Below are positions 13,169 to 24,299 of a stretch of DNA of 64,000 bases, piece by piece; within the stretch, counting starts at the first letter, position 1; the number at the start of each line of letters is the position of its first letter. Made by a program: the position numbers and the translations under genes. The stretch is from Anabas testudineus. Its lineage: Eukaryota > Chordata > Actinopteri > Anabantiformes > Anabantidae. The DNA is taken from assembly GCF_900324465.2 (NCBI RefSeq), contig NC_046619.1:21849664-21913663 (forward strand), given 5' to 3'. The notes under the pieces were generated by a model. The model ran no database searches and was not told where the DNA came from. It saw nothing but the letters and a program-made list of their open reading frames with translations.

Positions 13169-13540
13169 ATGCCTGATCCAGTGAAAGCACCGAAGAAGGG
13201 CTCCAAGAAAGCCGTCTCTAAGAGCGTCACCAAGAGCGGCAAGAAGAAGAGGAGGACCAGGAAGGAGAGCTACGCCATCTACGTGTACAAGGTCCTGAAG
13301 CAGGTCCACCCCGACACCGGCATCTCGTCCAAGGCCATGGGCATCATGAACTCGTTCGTCAGCGACATCTTCGAGCGGATCGCCGGGGAGGCCTCCCGCC
13401 TGGCGCACTACAACAAGCGCTCCACCATCACCTCCAGGGAGATCCAGACCGCGGTCCGCCTCCTGCTGCCCGGTGAGCTGGCCAAGCACGCCGTGTCCGA
13501 GGGAACCAAGGCCGTCACCAAGTACACCAGCTCCAAGTAA
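13169..13540 (+). CDS. histone H2B
   Basis: Core histone H2B, 123 residues, intronless, starting [19 protein letters not shown] and ending AVTKYTSSK. It has the basic N-terminal tail and the histone fold typical of canonical fish H2B. The octamer/TATA promoter lies directly upstream and a 3' stem-loop directly downstream, so it is replication-dependent. It lies in the same direction as H4 in this module. An inverted copy at 33194-33565 encodes the identical protein. Confidence 0.97.
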   Translation: MPDPVKAPKKGSKKAVSKSVTKSGKKKRRTRKESYAIYVYKVLKQVHPDTGISSKAMGIMNSFVSDIFERIAGEASRLAHYNKRSTITSREIQTAVRLLLPGELAKHAVSEGTKAVTKYTSSK

Positions 13541-13568
13541 ACTGCTGCTGCAGCTCCATCAACACAAA

Positions 13569-13584
13569 GGCTCTTTTCAGGGCC
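13569..13584 (+). terminator. histone 3' stem-loop (H2B copy 1, wobble variant)
   Basis: GGCTCTTTTCAGGGCC. One base differs from the other eleven loops in the window, turning a U-A pair into a U-G wobble in the stem. Position and context are otherwise canonical. Confidence 0.9.
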
Positions 13585-13924
13585 AAACACCTCATCTAAC
13601 AACAAACGTTCCTTCACTGTCACCAACGCTCGTTAGGAAACAACAACACTCACTCTTCATCCTCTCCTTCTCTTTCTGTCTCATCTTCTTCAATCACTCA
13701 TCCTAAATCCATCAATCATTACTGATGCTCACTGGAAACCACACATTTCATCCACATCTTCCACTCAAAGGCTCCAGCTTCATCGGCTTCAACACATTTT
13801 AACCACACACTCATTATGTTGCAAAGCAAACGTAGAACCGGATCTGAGCGTGTTTGTCGGGGAGAGGCCTTCATTAACTGTCCTGGATAAAAACACTGCT
13901 GCAACAGGAGCCTGTTACCTCTAC

Positions 13925-14260
13925 CTGCTTTGAACAAATCATTAAAATTCCAACAATAATACAATGACCAGCAACAGTCGATCTACATTTAAACATCATA
14001 ATCAATGTTCAAAAACAACTGCTCGTGTGCAAAACAACATTGATAACAATAATTATAACAACATCAATAATCATGTTCATGAAAACGGTAATAATTATAT
14101 TATAAATATCATTAGAATAACAACACCAGCAACAATATAATATGGGCTAAAAGTGCAGGATGAGCAGTCAAATGTTCAGTAAGAACCAGTGCAGCTGTTG
14201 TTCTTCTTACTTCAGAGTGTTTTACTGTCTATTACAGTTCATTTTCCATAATTGTCCACG
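13925..14260 (-). mobile_element. Tx1/L1-like LINE tail relic
   Basis: Diverged copy of the 3' UTR of the Tx1-like LINE: GCAGTCAAATGTTCAGTAAG and TGTCTATTACAGTT match the corresponding parts of 8740-8880 in order. It lies just downstream of the H2B module. Confidence 0.7.
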
Positions 14261-14269
14261 TCTCCAACA

Positions 14270-15060
14270 GCTCAGCAAAAAAGGGAAAATGTAAAAGAAT
14301 AAAAACTGCTAAAAGTAAGAATGAATGAACATTGACTAAAAGTTAACTTTTAGAAATTGCTTTTGAGTTTTCATTTATTTAAAGAAAAAGGTTGATTTTA
14401 TAAATCCTTCTTTTGAACCACTACTGAAAAATGATTTCAGACTTTTCATGAACCTTAACGTTTCACATTTGTTCCGTTTTTCTTTAATCGAGAGGAAACA
14501 ATAACTAAGTCCATGTCTGTAAATAATGCTCTGAAAGGTGTCGCAGTTACATTAAGAGAAAGATGCAACAAAATATCTTTATGTTACATGTAAATCTTAT
14601 TATTTAAAACTATGTTGTTTCACGATTATCTTAATCTTAATCTTTCGTGCATCTCGGACACAAATGTTTTCAGTAAGAAAGAAAAACTAGTTCACTTGTG
14701 GTCATCAAAATCCTTGATGCCATATGTCGATTATGTAGTTGTACTTCTTTAGATGAGGCGCGTGGCTCTGACACGAGGCCTTGTTTCTAGAATCAGTCCC
14801 TTTATGTAGTTTTTTCCTCTTCCAGATTACGGTTCTAACAAAGCTCACTGGAACATTGAAAAGTGTAGAAATCTGTCAGTAACGAATTTATCGGTAGAGA
14901 ACTGTTTACATTTTAAACTAGTTTTAAAGAAAACAATTTACATATAATAGATGTACATAAGCATCTGTACATGTGTTCACAAACAGAAGCAGGAAAATAC
15001 TGAATTTATTGATAATTGACTATAGAAGAATGATGATGAGTGGAGTAAATGAGAGGAGGT
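14270..15060. other. AT-rich spacer, nothing recognised
   Basis: Spacer between the LINE relic and the H1 module. No open frame, RNA gene or repeat that I can name. Confidence 0.5.
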
Positions 15061-15097
15061 GAAGTGAGAGGTGTGTGTCTTTAGAGAAGGAGTGTGT

Positions 15098-15113
15098 GGC
15101 TCTGAAAAGAGCC
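15098..15113 (-). terminator. histone 3' stem-loop (H1 copy 1)
   Basis: Minus-strand GGCTCTTTTCAGAGCC, 31 bases past the H1 stop codon. Confidence 0.95.
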
Positions 15114-15144
15114 TTTTGAGTGGAGCAGCTTTGCTGTGAGCTGC

Positions 15145-15804
15145 TCACTTCTTCTTGGCCGCAGTCTTCTTGAGCGGAGCTTTCTTGGCAGCAGCAGCAG
15201 GAGCCTTCTTGGGGCTCTTGGCGGCCTTCTTGGGGCTCTTGGCGGCCTTCTTGGGGCTCTTGGCGGCCTTCTTGGGGCTCTTGGTGGCCTTCTTGGGGGT
15301 CTTGGCTTTGGGTTTCTTGGCCGCTGCGGGTTTCTTGACCTTCTTCGGGGACTTGCTGGCGGCTGCCGGCTTCTTCGCTGCCGCAGCTTTGGTCTTCTTA
15401 GCGGCGGCGGCTTTGGCCGGTTTCTTGGCGGCGGGCTTCTTGGCTTTAGGAGCGGCGGCGGCGGGTTTGCGTGCCGGCTTCTTGGGCTTGGTGTCCGCCT
15501 TCTTGTTGATCTTGAAGGAGCCGGAGGCTCCGACGCCCTTGGTCTGGAGCAGAGTCCCCTTCAGCACCAGGCTCTTGATGGCGGTCTTGACGCGGGCTCT
15601 GTTCTTGTCCACGTCGTAGCCTCCGGCAGCCAGAGCCTTCTTGAGGGCGGAAGCAGACACGCCGCTCCGCTCCTTGGACGCGGACACGGCCTTAACGATC
15701 AGCTCGCCCACGCTGGGACCAGTCTTCTTGGGCTTGGTGGCCTTCTTCTTGGCGGCTTTGGCCGGAGCGGCGGCCGGAGCTGCAGCTGGAGCTTCTTCTG
15801 CCAT
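15145..15804 (-). CDS. linker histone H1
   Basis: Replication-dependent H1, 219 residues from [14 protein letters not shown]. An upstream in-frame ATG at 15861 would add 19 residues; I prefer 15804 because vertebrate H1 starts with a short acidic-alanine segment. Order: acidic/Ala N-terminus, winged-helix globular domain (about residues 38-112, [20 protein letters not shown] to [10 protein letters not shown]), then a Lys/Ala/Pro-rich tail. The tail includes tandem KSPKKAA repeats encoded by a roughly 21-bp minisatellite; SPKK motifs are DNA-binding and CDK sites. An H1-box lies upstream and a stem-loop downstream. The copy at 30435-31094 differs by two tail residues. Confidence 0.95.
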   Translation of the reverse strand: MAEEAPAAAPAAAPAKAAKKKATKPKKTGPSVGELIVKAVSASKERSGVSASALKKALAAGGYDVDKNRARVKTAIKSLVLKGTLLQTKGVGASGSFKINKKADTKPKKPARKPAAAAPKAKKPAAKKPAKAAAAKKTKAAAAKKPAAASKSPKKVKKPAAAKKPKAKTPKKATKSPKKAAKSPKKAAKSPKKAAKSPKKAPAAAAKKAPLKKTAAKKK

Positions 15805-15934
15805 TTTGTCTGCGAGTCGTTTCACTTGGAGTGTGGAGAATCCCGGAGCAGGAGGCGGCACTTAAACACAGCATGAGGACCGTGGAGACTCAGCCGCTCC
15901 GGGGCTCCTCGGTGCGCTGTGAACACCGGGACTC

Positions 15935-15941
15935 TGTGTTT
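15935..15941 (-). promoter_or_regulatory. H1 box (AAACACA)
   Basis: AAACACA on the minus strand, about 130 bases upstream of the H1 start. This is the known H1-specific promoter element. A weak TATA-like TTTAAG lies nearer the gene. Confidence 0.65.
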
Positions 15942-16629
15942 TCTCTGCACCGATCAAACCCAGAAAAAGCCCCGTGGGAGCGGACACGAGGGCGGAAAGT
16001 GAGCGGAGCTGACAGCGGACATGCGGGTCTTCATATTCGGCTCGTGTCGAGTCTGAAGTTCGCTGCATTTTGTCGGTGAAGCCTCCAAACGTCCCCGTGT
16101 TCCGCGTCCTGACGAGCGCTCCTCTGCTCATTTCTCTCCTCAAAGGACTTGAAACGGATCCAGAATCCACCAGAACCGGTTCCTCCGCTGCTCCACATGT
16201 TTGTTCGGGGACTGAAAGTCAAATCAACCGTCTGCTGATGATCCTGTTGTAGTGAAGTGAAGATGTTCTGGTCGCAGCAAACACACTGATGAGGATCATG
16301 GTGGAGTTCAGTCAGACTGAAAACAGGTTGGAATGAAAAGTGTTGTTCTAGATAAAGAATAAACTGGAACACGTTGTTTGTAGAATGACTGATATTTTCA
16401 GATCTAACGATCTAAATAAGAAGTTACAGTGTCACACAGATCAATGTATCATCACGGTGAAGGAGTTCAGTCGGTCAGTGATTTACTTATGGAAACCTGC
16501 AGACAGCAGAATTAAAGAGGCTGTAGAGTCATTTAAGAAGAACTGCTCATTTAAAAATACATCTTTTTAATATGAAATCAATAAAATCTTGATGGGTCTC
16601 AACTGATTTCTGGATATTTATGATTCATG

Positions 16630-16960
16630 ATTAAATAAACTTTATTAATCCCTGAGGCAAATTGTTTTGCCTTGTTCTCAACTCAGACAGAAAGAAAAAC
16701 AACAACAACCAGAAAAGAACCACATCAACACAAATACAGAATATGTGAGATAGATTAAAATAGGTGAATGAAAATGGGTCAATGACAGTGATGATGACAG
16801 AAATTGTCAGTTCCCCACTTCTTACAGAGGGGGGAGGAATTGTACAGTTTGATGTTCACAGGTAGAAAGGATCTCCTGTGGTTCTCTGGAGAACTTCTCT
16901 GGCTGATCGAGTTCCTCTGTCCAGCAGCACACTCTGTAGTGGGTGGGAGGGATTGATTGT
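16630..16960 (-). mobile_element. CR1/Rex-like LINE 3'-tail relic
   Basis: AAACTTTATTAATCCCTGAG, then GGAATTGTACAGTTTGATG and AAGGATCTCCTGTGGTTCTC. This order is the usual 3' end of a fish CR1/Rex-type LINE. It is degraded and non-coding. A related relic lies at 31890-32200. Confidence 0.6.
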
Positions 16961-16971
16961 TATTTACAACT

Positions 16972-17735
16972 CATAAATATGTATTTATTACATGTTATAC
17001 AGATATGTCAGAGCAATAACTATTCAAGTTTTCTTAGTCTTTGTTTATACTTTTTGTATTGTTCACTGACCAGGACCTATTCGATTTATTAATCATATTT
17101 ATTATATTATTATTTTTATTGAGATTCAGTTGTTAGATGCTTCCATTCAAAGCAGACAACAAATCAGGGAAGTGCTGATCTTTCTCATGGGGAGGGAGAC
17201 GTGGTCAGTGAAGCTTAGTTGGTCGTCACTAATGACCCAGTATGGCCGTATTAATATTAAAGAGTTTGAATCGGAATATCCATGATCACTTTGAAGATAA
17301 AATAACATTTGACATAACATGAAATTATCATTACAGCTATCTACAATTGCATTCTGACCGTTAGGAATGACATTTGAAGATACACACCACTAGTTACAAT
17401 TCCTTGTTATTGTAGATATCATTAATAACATCAATGCCATGGCACCAATTTAGCGTTTTTGCGACAAAACAGCTCATATTCCAGATATATCTGCTATGAC
17501 TAACTAGTCAAATGTGTAATTAAAGATATCTGAAATCCATCCTGACTAATCAGAATGACTCACTGACTGCACCACTAATTTAAGATATCTACAATACACT
17601 TTTGCCTTGTGAAGTCCAGATAAATTTAATTAAATGATAACTAGGTGAAATTCAGATGACACATGTGTTTAATGGCATTTGGAATAGTAAGAAATAATCT
17701 ATAATTCCTAATAACAATGAATTTGTTTTTTTCTT
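16972..17735. other. AT-rich spacer, nothing recognised
   Basis: No gene, RNA or nameable repeat seen between the LINE relic and the L2 element. Confidence 0.5.
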
Positions 17736-18326
17736 CAATTCAATTCAATTCAATTTTATTTGTATAGCGCCAATTTACAACAGAAGTTATCTCAAGGCAC
17801 TTTACAGTGTAAGGTTTAAGACCTTACAGAAAATATTTATACAAAATATTAGAGAAAACCCAACAATCCCATTTGAGCAAGCTTTAGGCAACAGTGGAGA
17901 GGAAAAACTCCCTTTAGAGGAAGAAACCTCCAGCAGAACCAGGCTCATAGTGGGCGGCCATCTGCCTCGACCGGTTGGGGTGAGTGGAAAGAGAAGAGAG
18001 AAAAGAACAGCAGGCAATAAAGACAACAACAAGCAATAAAGACAACAACAAGCATCAAGAACATTGGGCAGATGAACTGGATTCTGGAGATGTACAGCTC
18101 CAGGCCGAGGATACCTGCAGAAAAGTACAGAGAGAGGGAGACAGAGAGGAGGAAACACAACTACAGGAGAGAGAAGACACAAAGTTAATGACATGAAATG
18201 GGGGCATTTGCATTGATACAGGAGAAAGGAGAGAGGAGAGGAGCTCAGTTTATCAGTAGAGGTCCCCCAGCAGAATAACCTATATCAGCATAACTAAGAG
18301 ATGGTTCAGAGTCACCTGATCCATCT

Positions 18327-21300
18327 CTAACTATAAGCTTTATAAAAAAGGAAAGTTTTAAGTCTAGTCTTAAATGTAGAGACGGTGTCTGCCTCCCGAA
18401 CCTGAACTGGGAGCTGGTTCCACAGGAGAGGGGCTTGGTAGCTAAAGGCTCTGCCTCCCATTCTACATTTGGAAACTCTAGGAACCACAAGTAAACCTAC
18501 AGTCTGAGAACGGAGAGTTCTGTTTGGAAGATATGGAACTATGAGGTCTTTAAGATAAGATGGAGCCTGATTATTAAGGGATTTATAAGTTAGGAGAAGA
18601 ATTTTAAATTCAATTCTGGATTTAACAGGGAGCCAATGGAGAGAAGCTAACGTTGGAGAAATATGATCTCTCTTGCTAATTCCAGTCAGAACTCTGGCTG
18701 CAGCATTTTGGATTAACTGGAGGCTCTTTAATGAGTTATTGGGACAAACTATTAATAAGGAATTACAATAGTCCAGTCTGGAAGTAACAAATGCATGGAC
18801 TAGTTTTTCAGCATCACTTTGGGACAGGATGCTCCTAATTTTAGCAATGTTTCTTAGGTGAAAAAAGGCAGTTCTAGAGATTTCTTTTATGTATGAAGTG
18901 AAGGAGATATCCTGATCAAAGATAACTCCGAGGTTTCTTACAGTATTACTTGAGGCCAGAACTAAGTCATCAATGGTGAGAATGTGTTTAGACATAGTGT
19001 CTCTGAGATTTTTAGGCCCAAACAGTATAACCTCTGTCTTGTCCGGATTTAGGAGAAGGAAATTGGAGGTCATCCAGGCCTTTATGTCTTTTAAGCATTC
19101 CTGAAGTTTGACTAATTGATTAGTTTCTCCTGGTTTCATAGATAAATATAGCTGGGTATCATCTGCATAACAATGGAAATTTATAGAGTGTTTCCTAATA
19201 ATATTGCCTAAAGGGGACATATATAACGTGAAAAGAATCGGTCCAAGCACAGATCCCTGTGGAACTCCATAGCTGACTTTGCTGTGCATGGAAGACTCAT
19301 CATTAACGTGTACAAACTGAAATCTATCCGATAGATACGATTTAAACCACTCTAGTGCTGTTCCTTTGATTCCAATGACATGTTCCAGTCTGTGTAATAA
19401 AATGTTGTGATCTATAGTGTCGAATGCAGCACTAAGATCTAACAAGACGAGTATAGAGAGTAGACCATTGTCTGATGCTAATAGAAGATCATTAGTGACC
19501 TTTACCAGTGCTGTTTCTGTACTATGATGTACTCTAAATCCTGACTGGAAATCTTCATACAAGTTATTGCTACGCAGGTGGTCGTACAATTGCTTAGAAA
19601 CTATCTTTTCAAGGATTTTAGAGATAAAGGGCAGATTGGATATTGGTCTATAATTCGCTAAGACCCCTGAGTCCAGAGTAGGCTTTTTGAGTAGGGGCTT
19701 GACTACAGCAACCTTAAAAGCCTGTGGTACGTAGCCTATTTGTAAAGACAGATTGATCTGATCTAATATGGACGTGCTGATCAAAGGTAAGACATCCTTG
19801 AGGAGTCTAGTTGGGATGGGATCTAAGACACATGTTGATGGTTTAGAGGAATTAATTACTGAAATTAATTCAGAATGATCTACAGGGAGGAAGCAGTCTA
19901 AGTACGAGCGTGGATCTAGAGTTGTTGTACAGTCCATGCTATATGCAGGGAGGATCTGATCAATTTTTTCTCTAATAGTTATGATTTTATTTGTAAAGAA
20001 ATTCATGAAGTCATTGCTGCTGAGAGTTGAGGGAATACTAGGCTCAACAGAGCTATGACTCTTTGTCAGCCTGGCTACAGTGCTGAAAAGAAACCTAGGG
20101 TTGTTCTTATTTGCCTCTATTAATGAGGAGTAATATGAAGTTCTAGCTTTACGCAGGGCTTTTTTATATATTATTAAACTATCTTTCCAGGCTAGGCAAT
20201 ATTCATCTAAATTGGTGGAACGCCACCTCCTTTCCAGCTTACGTGATTTCTGCTTTAAGCTACGGATTTGTGAATTGTACCATGGAACTAACTTCCTCTG
20301 ACTCACTAGTTTCTTTTTCAGAGGAGCAACAGTATCAAGTATTGTTCCAAGTGAAGCACCAGTACTATTAACAAGATAGTCCAATTGTGCTGGAGTAACA
20401 TTGAAATAACTGCCTTCCTCTGTGTTGGTACATGGCTCTGAAATAAAAGATGGAATCAGTTCCTTAAATTTGTCAACAGCATTTTCACATAAACATCTAC
20501 TGTAGTGAATCTTATCTGTAGGTTTAGTAAAGTCTGGTACTGTAAATTCAAATGTAATTAAGAAATGGTCAGATAAAAGAGGGTTTTGGGGAAAAACTAT
20601 TAACTGATCAACTTCCACACCGTATGTCAGAATAAGATCAAGGGTGTGGTTAAAACAGTGAGTGGGTTTATTTACATTTTGGGTAAAACCAATGGAGTCT
20701 AATAGTGAATTAAATGCAGTGTTGAGGCAGTTATCATCAACATCTACATGGATATTAAAGTCACCCACTATAATGACTTTATCTGCACTAAGAACTAAAT
20801 CAGATAGAAACTCTGAGAATTCAGTTAAAAACTCAGAGTAAGGGACAGGAGGACGGTACACAATAACAAACAGGACTGGCTTTTGATTTTTCCAGTTAGG
20901 ATCAGAGAGGCTAAGAGTGAGGCTCTCAAATGAATTCAAACTATGTTTAGGTCTGGGGTTGATTAACAAACTTGAGTGGAAGATTGCTGCTACTCCTCCA
21001 CCCCGACCTGTGCTTCTAGGAACATGATAATTAACATGACTTGAGGGGGTCGACTCATTCAGAGAGACATATTCATCCTGCTGCAGCCAGGTTTCAGTAA
21101 GACAGAATAAGTCTATTTGATGGTCAATTATCAAATCATTCACTAAGAGGGATTTAGACGAGAGAGATCTGATATTTAAAAGTCCACATTTGATTGTTTT
21201 CTTGTTATTTTGTTCTAAGAGAGGAGTCGTCTTTATTTTTATTAGGTTTTTATGAATAACTCCTCTTGTGTTAGTTTTAGATATAAATAATTTAGGTACT

Positions 21301-21419
21301 CGGGGAGCAGACACTGTCTCTATGGGGTTATAGTAGTTTTTGGGGGGTGACGGCTGTAAGGAAGCTGCAGAGAGGTGTGTAAGACTGCGTCTCTGCGTCC
21401 TGGGCTCCACTCTGACATG
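18327..21419 (-). CDS. L2 LINE ORF2: endonuclease-reverse transcriptase
   Basis: About 1030 codons reading from directly after the ORF1 stop. Order: APE-type endonuclease ([24 protein letters not shown] near residue 280), linker, reverse transcriptase ([51 protein letters not shown] near residue 746), then the usual C-terminal region ([25 protein letters not shown]). All catalytic motifs look intact. The frame has no ATG before the endonuclease; the first Met codon comes after it (NDFMNFF). It is in the same frame as ORF1 with one TGA between, so expression probably needs read-through or non-AUG initiation. Confidence 0.9.
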   Translation of the reverse strand, partial: HVRVEPRTQRRSLTHLSAASLQPSPPKNYYNPIETVSAPRVPKLFISKTNTRGVIHKNLIKIKTTPLLEQNNKKTIKCGLLNIRSLSSKSLLVNDLIIDHQIDLFCLTETWLQQDEYVSLNESTPSSHVNYHVPRSTGRGGGVAAIFHSSLLINPRPKHSLNSFESLTLSLSDPNWKNQKPVLFVIVYRPPVPYSEFLTEFSEFLSDLVLSADKVIIVGDFNIHVDVDDNCLNTAFNSLLDSIGFTQNVNKPTHCFNHTLDLILTYGVEVDQLIVFPQNPLLSDHFLITFEFTVPDFTKPTDKIHYSRCLCENAVDKFKELIPSFISEPCTNTEEGSYFNVTPAQLDYLVNSTGASLGTILDTVAPLKKKLVSQRKLVPWYNSQIRSLKQKSRKLERRWRSTNLDEYCLAWKDSLIIYKKALRKARTSYYSSLIEANKNNPRFLFSTVARLTKSHSSVEPSIPSTLSSNDFMNFFTNKIITIREKIDQILPAYSMDCTTTLDPRSYLDCFLPVDHSELISVINSSKPSTCVLDPIPTRLLKDVLPLISTSILDQINLSLQIGYVPQAFKVAVVKPLLKKPTLDSGVLANYRPISNLPFISKILEKIVSKQLYDHLRSNNLYEDFQSGFRVHHSTETALVKVTNDLLLASDNGLLSILVLLDLSAAFDTIDHNILLHRLEHVIGIKGTALEWFKSYLSDRFQFVHVNDESSMHSKVSYGVPQGSVLGPILFTLYMSPLGNIIRKHSINFHCYADDTQLYLSMKPGETNQLVKLQECLKDIKAWMTSNFLLLNPDKTEVILFGPKNLRDTMSKHILTIDDLVLASSNTVRNLGVIFDQDISFTSYIKEISRTAFFHLRNIAKIRSILSQSDAEKLVHAFVTSRLDYCNSLLIVCPNNSLKSLQLIQNAAARVLTGISKRDHISPTLASLHWLPVKSRIEFKILLLTYKSLNNQAPSYLKDLIVPYLPNRTLRSQTVGLLVVPRVSKCRMGGRAFSYQAPLLWNQLPVQVREADTVSTFKTRLKTFLFYKAYS

Positions 21420-22286
21420 TCAGGGTTTAGGTCGTCTAATAAACTCTGTCATATTTCTAGAGAGTTGAGACGCACCATCTAAAGTGGGATGGATGCCGTC
21501 TCTTCTAATCAGCCCAGGTTTTCTCCAAAACGTTTTCCAATTGTCTATGTAGCCCACGTTGTTAGTGGGACACCACTTAGACAGCCAGCGGTTGAATGAC
21601 GTCATGCGGCTAAACATGTCGTCACTGGTCAGATTGGGAAGGGGCCCAGAGAAAACTACGGAGTCCGACATCGTTTTTGCAAAGTTACACACCGATTCAA
21701 CATTAACTCCTGTGTGAATTATTATCTTACTATATTTACGTTTATCCTTACACAGGAGTTTTAAATAGGACTCGACGTCGCCCGCTCTGGCCCCAGGAAT
21801 ACACTTGACTATGGCCGCTGGAGTCTCTAACTTCACGTTTCTGACTATGGAGCTGCCAATAACCAGAGTGGGTTTGTCAGCAGGTGTGTTGCTGAGTGGG
21901 GAAAACCGGTTAGAAACGTGAACCTGGTCGTGGTGAACCTTGGGCGAGTGTCTAGGGTTATGCTTCCTACGAACCGTCACCCAGCTGGCCTGACTTCCCG
22001 GCTGCTCGGGAACTGCCGGGGGACAGATAACAGGAGCTACGCTAGCTGGCTCCACACCGGCTACCGGGACCTGGCTAGCTGGCTTATTTTCCACGGTGCG
22101 GAGCCGAGTCTCCAAATCAGTCAGCCTCGCCTCCAAAGCTGCAAATAAACTACATTTATTACAAATTCCCTTCTCACTAAAGGAGGCAGAGGAAAAACTA
22201 AACATGTGACAAACCGAGCAAGAGAGAGCAGGAGGAGAAGAGGGAGAGGGAGAAGAAGAGGGAGAAGAAGAGGGAGAAGCAGCCAT
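21420..22286 (-). CDS. L2 LINE ORF1: zinc finger, coiled coil, SGNH-like esterase
   Basis: 288 residues from an ATG in good Kozak context (AGCCATGG on the minus strand). A Ser/Pro-rich start is followed by a CSVC...CNKC zinc-binding pair, a short coiled coil ([18 protein letters not shown]), and a C-terminal SGNH-hydrolase-like domain: [10 protein letters not shown] (nucleophile block), IHTGVNV and RRDGIHPT (Asp-x-x-His block). Esterase-bearing ORF1 proteins are known in CR1/L2-type LINEs. The stop codon is TGA in a leaky TGA-C context and ORF2 follows in frame. Confidence 0.85.
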   Translation of the reverse strand: MAASPSSSPSSSPSPSSPPALSCSVCHMFSFSSASFSEKGICNKCSLFAALEARLTDLETRLRTVENKPASQVPVAGVEPASVAPVICPPAVPEQPGSQASWVTVRRKHNPRHSPKVHHDQVHVSNRFSPLSNTPADKPTLVIGSSIVRNVKLETPAAIVKCIPGARAGDVESYLKLLCKDKRKYSKIIIHTGVNVESVCNFAKTMSDSVVFSGPLPNLTSDDMFSRMTSFNRWLSKWCPTNNVGYIDNWKTFWRKPGLIRRDGIHPTLDGASQLSRNMTEFIRRPKP

Positions 22287-22809
22287 GGCTAACAGAGTTA
22301 AGCTAGCAGACCTCACAACACAAGAAAACAAGAGTAATAAGTAATAAGTATTATGAATGGTCCTTAAGCAACACAGATGTATGTTATAACTCTTACGCCA
22401 GTAGTGCTTTTCACTAACACTATGAATTTAGCTTAAAGTTTGTTAAATTTAGCAAAACAAACAGAGCAACTGAAAAGCGAGTCAGCGTCAGCGTCGACAA
22501 CAGGAAGAGATACGATACGCCTACCGTTTCTTGATGTCTCAAACTAAGATGAAGTACTTTAAAATCAATTAGAGATTTCTTTCATTGGAATTGTGACTAG
22601 TCAAACTGTGACTGATGTGAATCCCGTCTACCTTGTAGATGTTACATGTGTTTGCTGTACCCCAAACTCCCAGCAGACTTTGTGGACAATCACTCAAAAA
22701 CTCTTGATCTTGAGTTGATGATGATGTTGTATGAAAGGTTTGGCTGCTAAGAACAGAACTTCTGTTTCTGTCAAAGTTGAGCAGCTAAATAAGAAATTAC
22801 CATGTCAAG

Positions 22810-23714
22810 TAGTGATGGGCAAATGGTACAGAGACTTTGGCACTTCTGTCACTCTTCATGAAGCGCTGTGATACGGAACGCAGTGTCCGAGCTTGTATAA
22901 AAACACCAGTGTCACGTGACCGATGTTTCTCTTCACGCTTCGTTCCTTCAAAATGTTTCAAAGCTTTTCATTGGCTTGTGGTGTTTCAATGCATTCTGAG
23001 CCAATGACAGCTTGACAGGTTTTACAGATTTGAGATTTTGAGAGTGAGAGTATTTTGACAAGTTTCATTGTGAGTACCATCAAATTCTGACAAGAGCAGA
23101 GGTTCCCCTGAAAGACCGGGTGGCACAAAAAACTTCATATCCAACGCTGTGGAAACTTGCATGCAAGTATCAGTGCATCCCAGCATCATGCATCTGAAGC
23201 TGGGGAGCTGATCAGCCAGAAGAGGAGCCGACTGAAGCCTGCGACAGTAGAGAAAATGATATTTCTCAATAAAAACCTGTGACGAGAACAAACTGCTTGT
23301 CTGCTTCTGTAAATAATCATTTCAAATCAACCATACAAGTCCTCAAATGACAAATGACAAACCATTATCTTTAAAGGTTTTCCTTAAAAACACTAGAAAC
23401 ACACACAAAAGATAAAATGTTTCAAACACTGATCATCTGCAAAGTAGAAAGGATCTCTAATCCTGTTAGGGACTAAACCCTGAACCAACATTTAACCCAT
23501 AATATAATTTGCATTGATGATGTGTTTTAGAGTATTGGAGAGAGCATCTGCATATTTTATGTTAATGACTATATAATCATTATTTGATTGAACAAAACAT
23601 TTAAATGACCACACAGACCTTTCTGAACTTTTATTGCTGTCATGGGATTGAAACAGCGCCAGAGCTTCAGTCGTGCTCTTTAGAGGCGGCTATGGCTTCA
23701 GTTGTCCATCACTA
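22810..23714. mobile_element. hAT-like non-autonomous DNA transposon
   Basis: A 905-bp segment with 13-bp terminal inverted repeats differing at one base (TAGTGATGGGCAA at 22810-22822, TTGTCCATCACTA at 23702-23714). It is flanked by 8-bp sequences ATGTCAAG and GTTTCAAG that match at six positions. The 8-bp duplication and TIR type fit hAT. No convincing transposase frame was recognised, so it is probably non-autonomous. Confidence 0.65.
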
Positions 23715-23826
23715 GTTTCAAGTTTAGTTAAAAAAACAGAACAATCTATCACATATTCTATAGATACACACAGTTCTGAGATTTCTGTGTTGGTGTTATT
23801 CTGTGATTGTGTTGATGTGGACTTTT

Positions 23827-24284
23827 TCAGCTCTGCAGATGTTGTGAGCGGCGGATGGCGGGTTTGGTGATTCCCTGGATGTTGTCCTGGAGAACTTCAC
23901 AGTGACGCTTAGCGCCTCCTTTCCCAAGTCCTTTGCTGCCTTTTCTTTTTTTTTTTTTTTTTTCTTTTAACAAATTTTTATTGAAGTTTCCAGGATAATA
24001 CAAATGTTTACATTTAAACATAAAAAAGTGCAAATAACACATCAATACTTCATAACAATAATAAATATAACGACGATATCATCAATTATTAATAGCAAAA
24101 AAAATTTAAACAAAATAACAGCAAAAGCAGCAGCAACAATAATAAAACAGCTTAAAGGTGCAGAGTGAACAGTCAAATGTCCAAGAAGAACCAGGTCAGC
24201 TGTTGTTCTTTATCCAGAGTTCTTCTACTTCTTCCACTCATCGTTCACTGATCTTCTTTGTTGGATCAAAGTCGGATCTGAGCG
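23827..24284 (-). pseudogene. histone H4 pseudogene split by a LINE tail
   Basis: Minus-strand H4 remnant. The N-terminal coding part ([21 protein letters not shown]) lies at about 23852-23941 and the original leader and start codon (24239-24241) at 24231-24284. The LINE tail at 23942-24230 separates the two. The 3' side joins the sequence normally following the stem-loop (TGTTGTGAGCGG) directly to codons for TKPAIRR, so most of the histone fold and the stem-loop are deleted. Several substitutions (RHCEVLQDN for RHRKVLRDN) confirm decay. It derives from the local H4 genes, since UTR-flanking sequence is included. Confidence 0.9.
23942..24230 (-). mobile_element. Tx1/L1-like LINE tail inserted in the H4 pseudogene
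   Basis: A poly(T) run (minus-strand poly(A) tail) is followed by AACAAATTTTTATTGAAGTT and TCAGCTGTTGTTCTTTATCC, matching the 3' UTR of the LINE at 8565. It is strongly 5'-truncated and lies inside the N-terminal codons of the H4 pseudogene. Confidence 0.88.
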
Positions 24285-24299
24285 TTTTCCACTGCCGAA

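Larger units (their letters stand above)
15061..16592. repeat. direct duplication B, left copy (H1 module)
   Basis: Near-identical to 30350-31880 in the same orientation. It includes the H1 gene, its promoter and about 0.7 kb of upstream sequence. Homology is lost sharply at both ends. Confidence 0.85.
17736..22520 (-). mobile_element. L2-clade LINE, apparently full length
   Basis: Non-LTR retrotransposon of about 4.8 kb on the minus strand. The 3' end at 17736 has the (AATTG)n tail and the fish L2-type motif TTTATTTGTATAGCGCC in plus-strand reading. It carries an ORF1 with zinc-finger and SGNH-esterase-like domains and an ORF2 with endonuclease and reverse transcriptase, both open throughout. 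The 5' end (about 22500) is approximate; no clear target duplication was found. It separates the H1 module from H3/H2A. The long open frames point to a young, possibly mobile copy. Confidence 0.85.

Noticed and set aside
15804-15861. Upstream H1 start adding 19 residues (MPPPAPGF in copy 1)
   Set aside because: The first residues do not resemble any H1 N-terminus and the segment overlaps the promoter region. MAEEAPA fits the family.
15136-15876. Long open frame (246 codons) opposite H1
   Set aside because: It is a shadow of the GC-rich, Lys/Ala-coding H1 gene (Leu/Gly-rich antisense) with no independent features. The same holds for the frame opposite the second H1.
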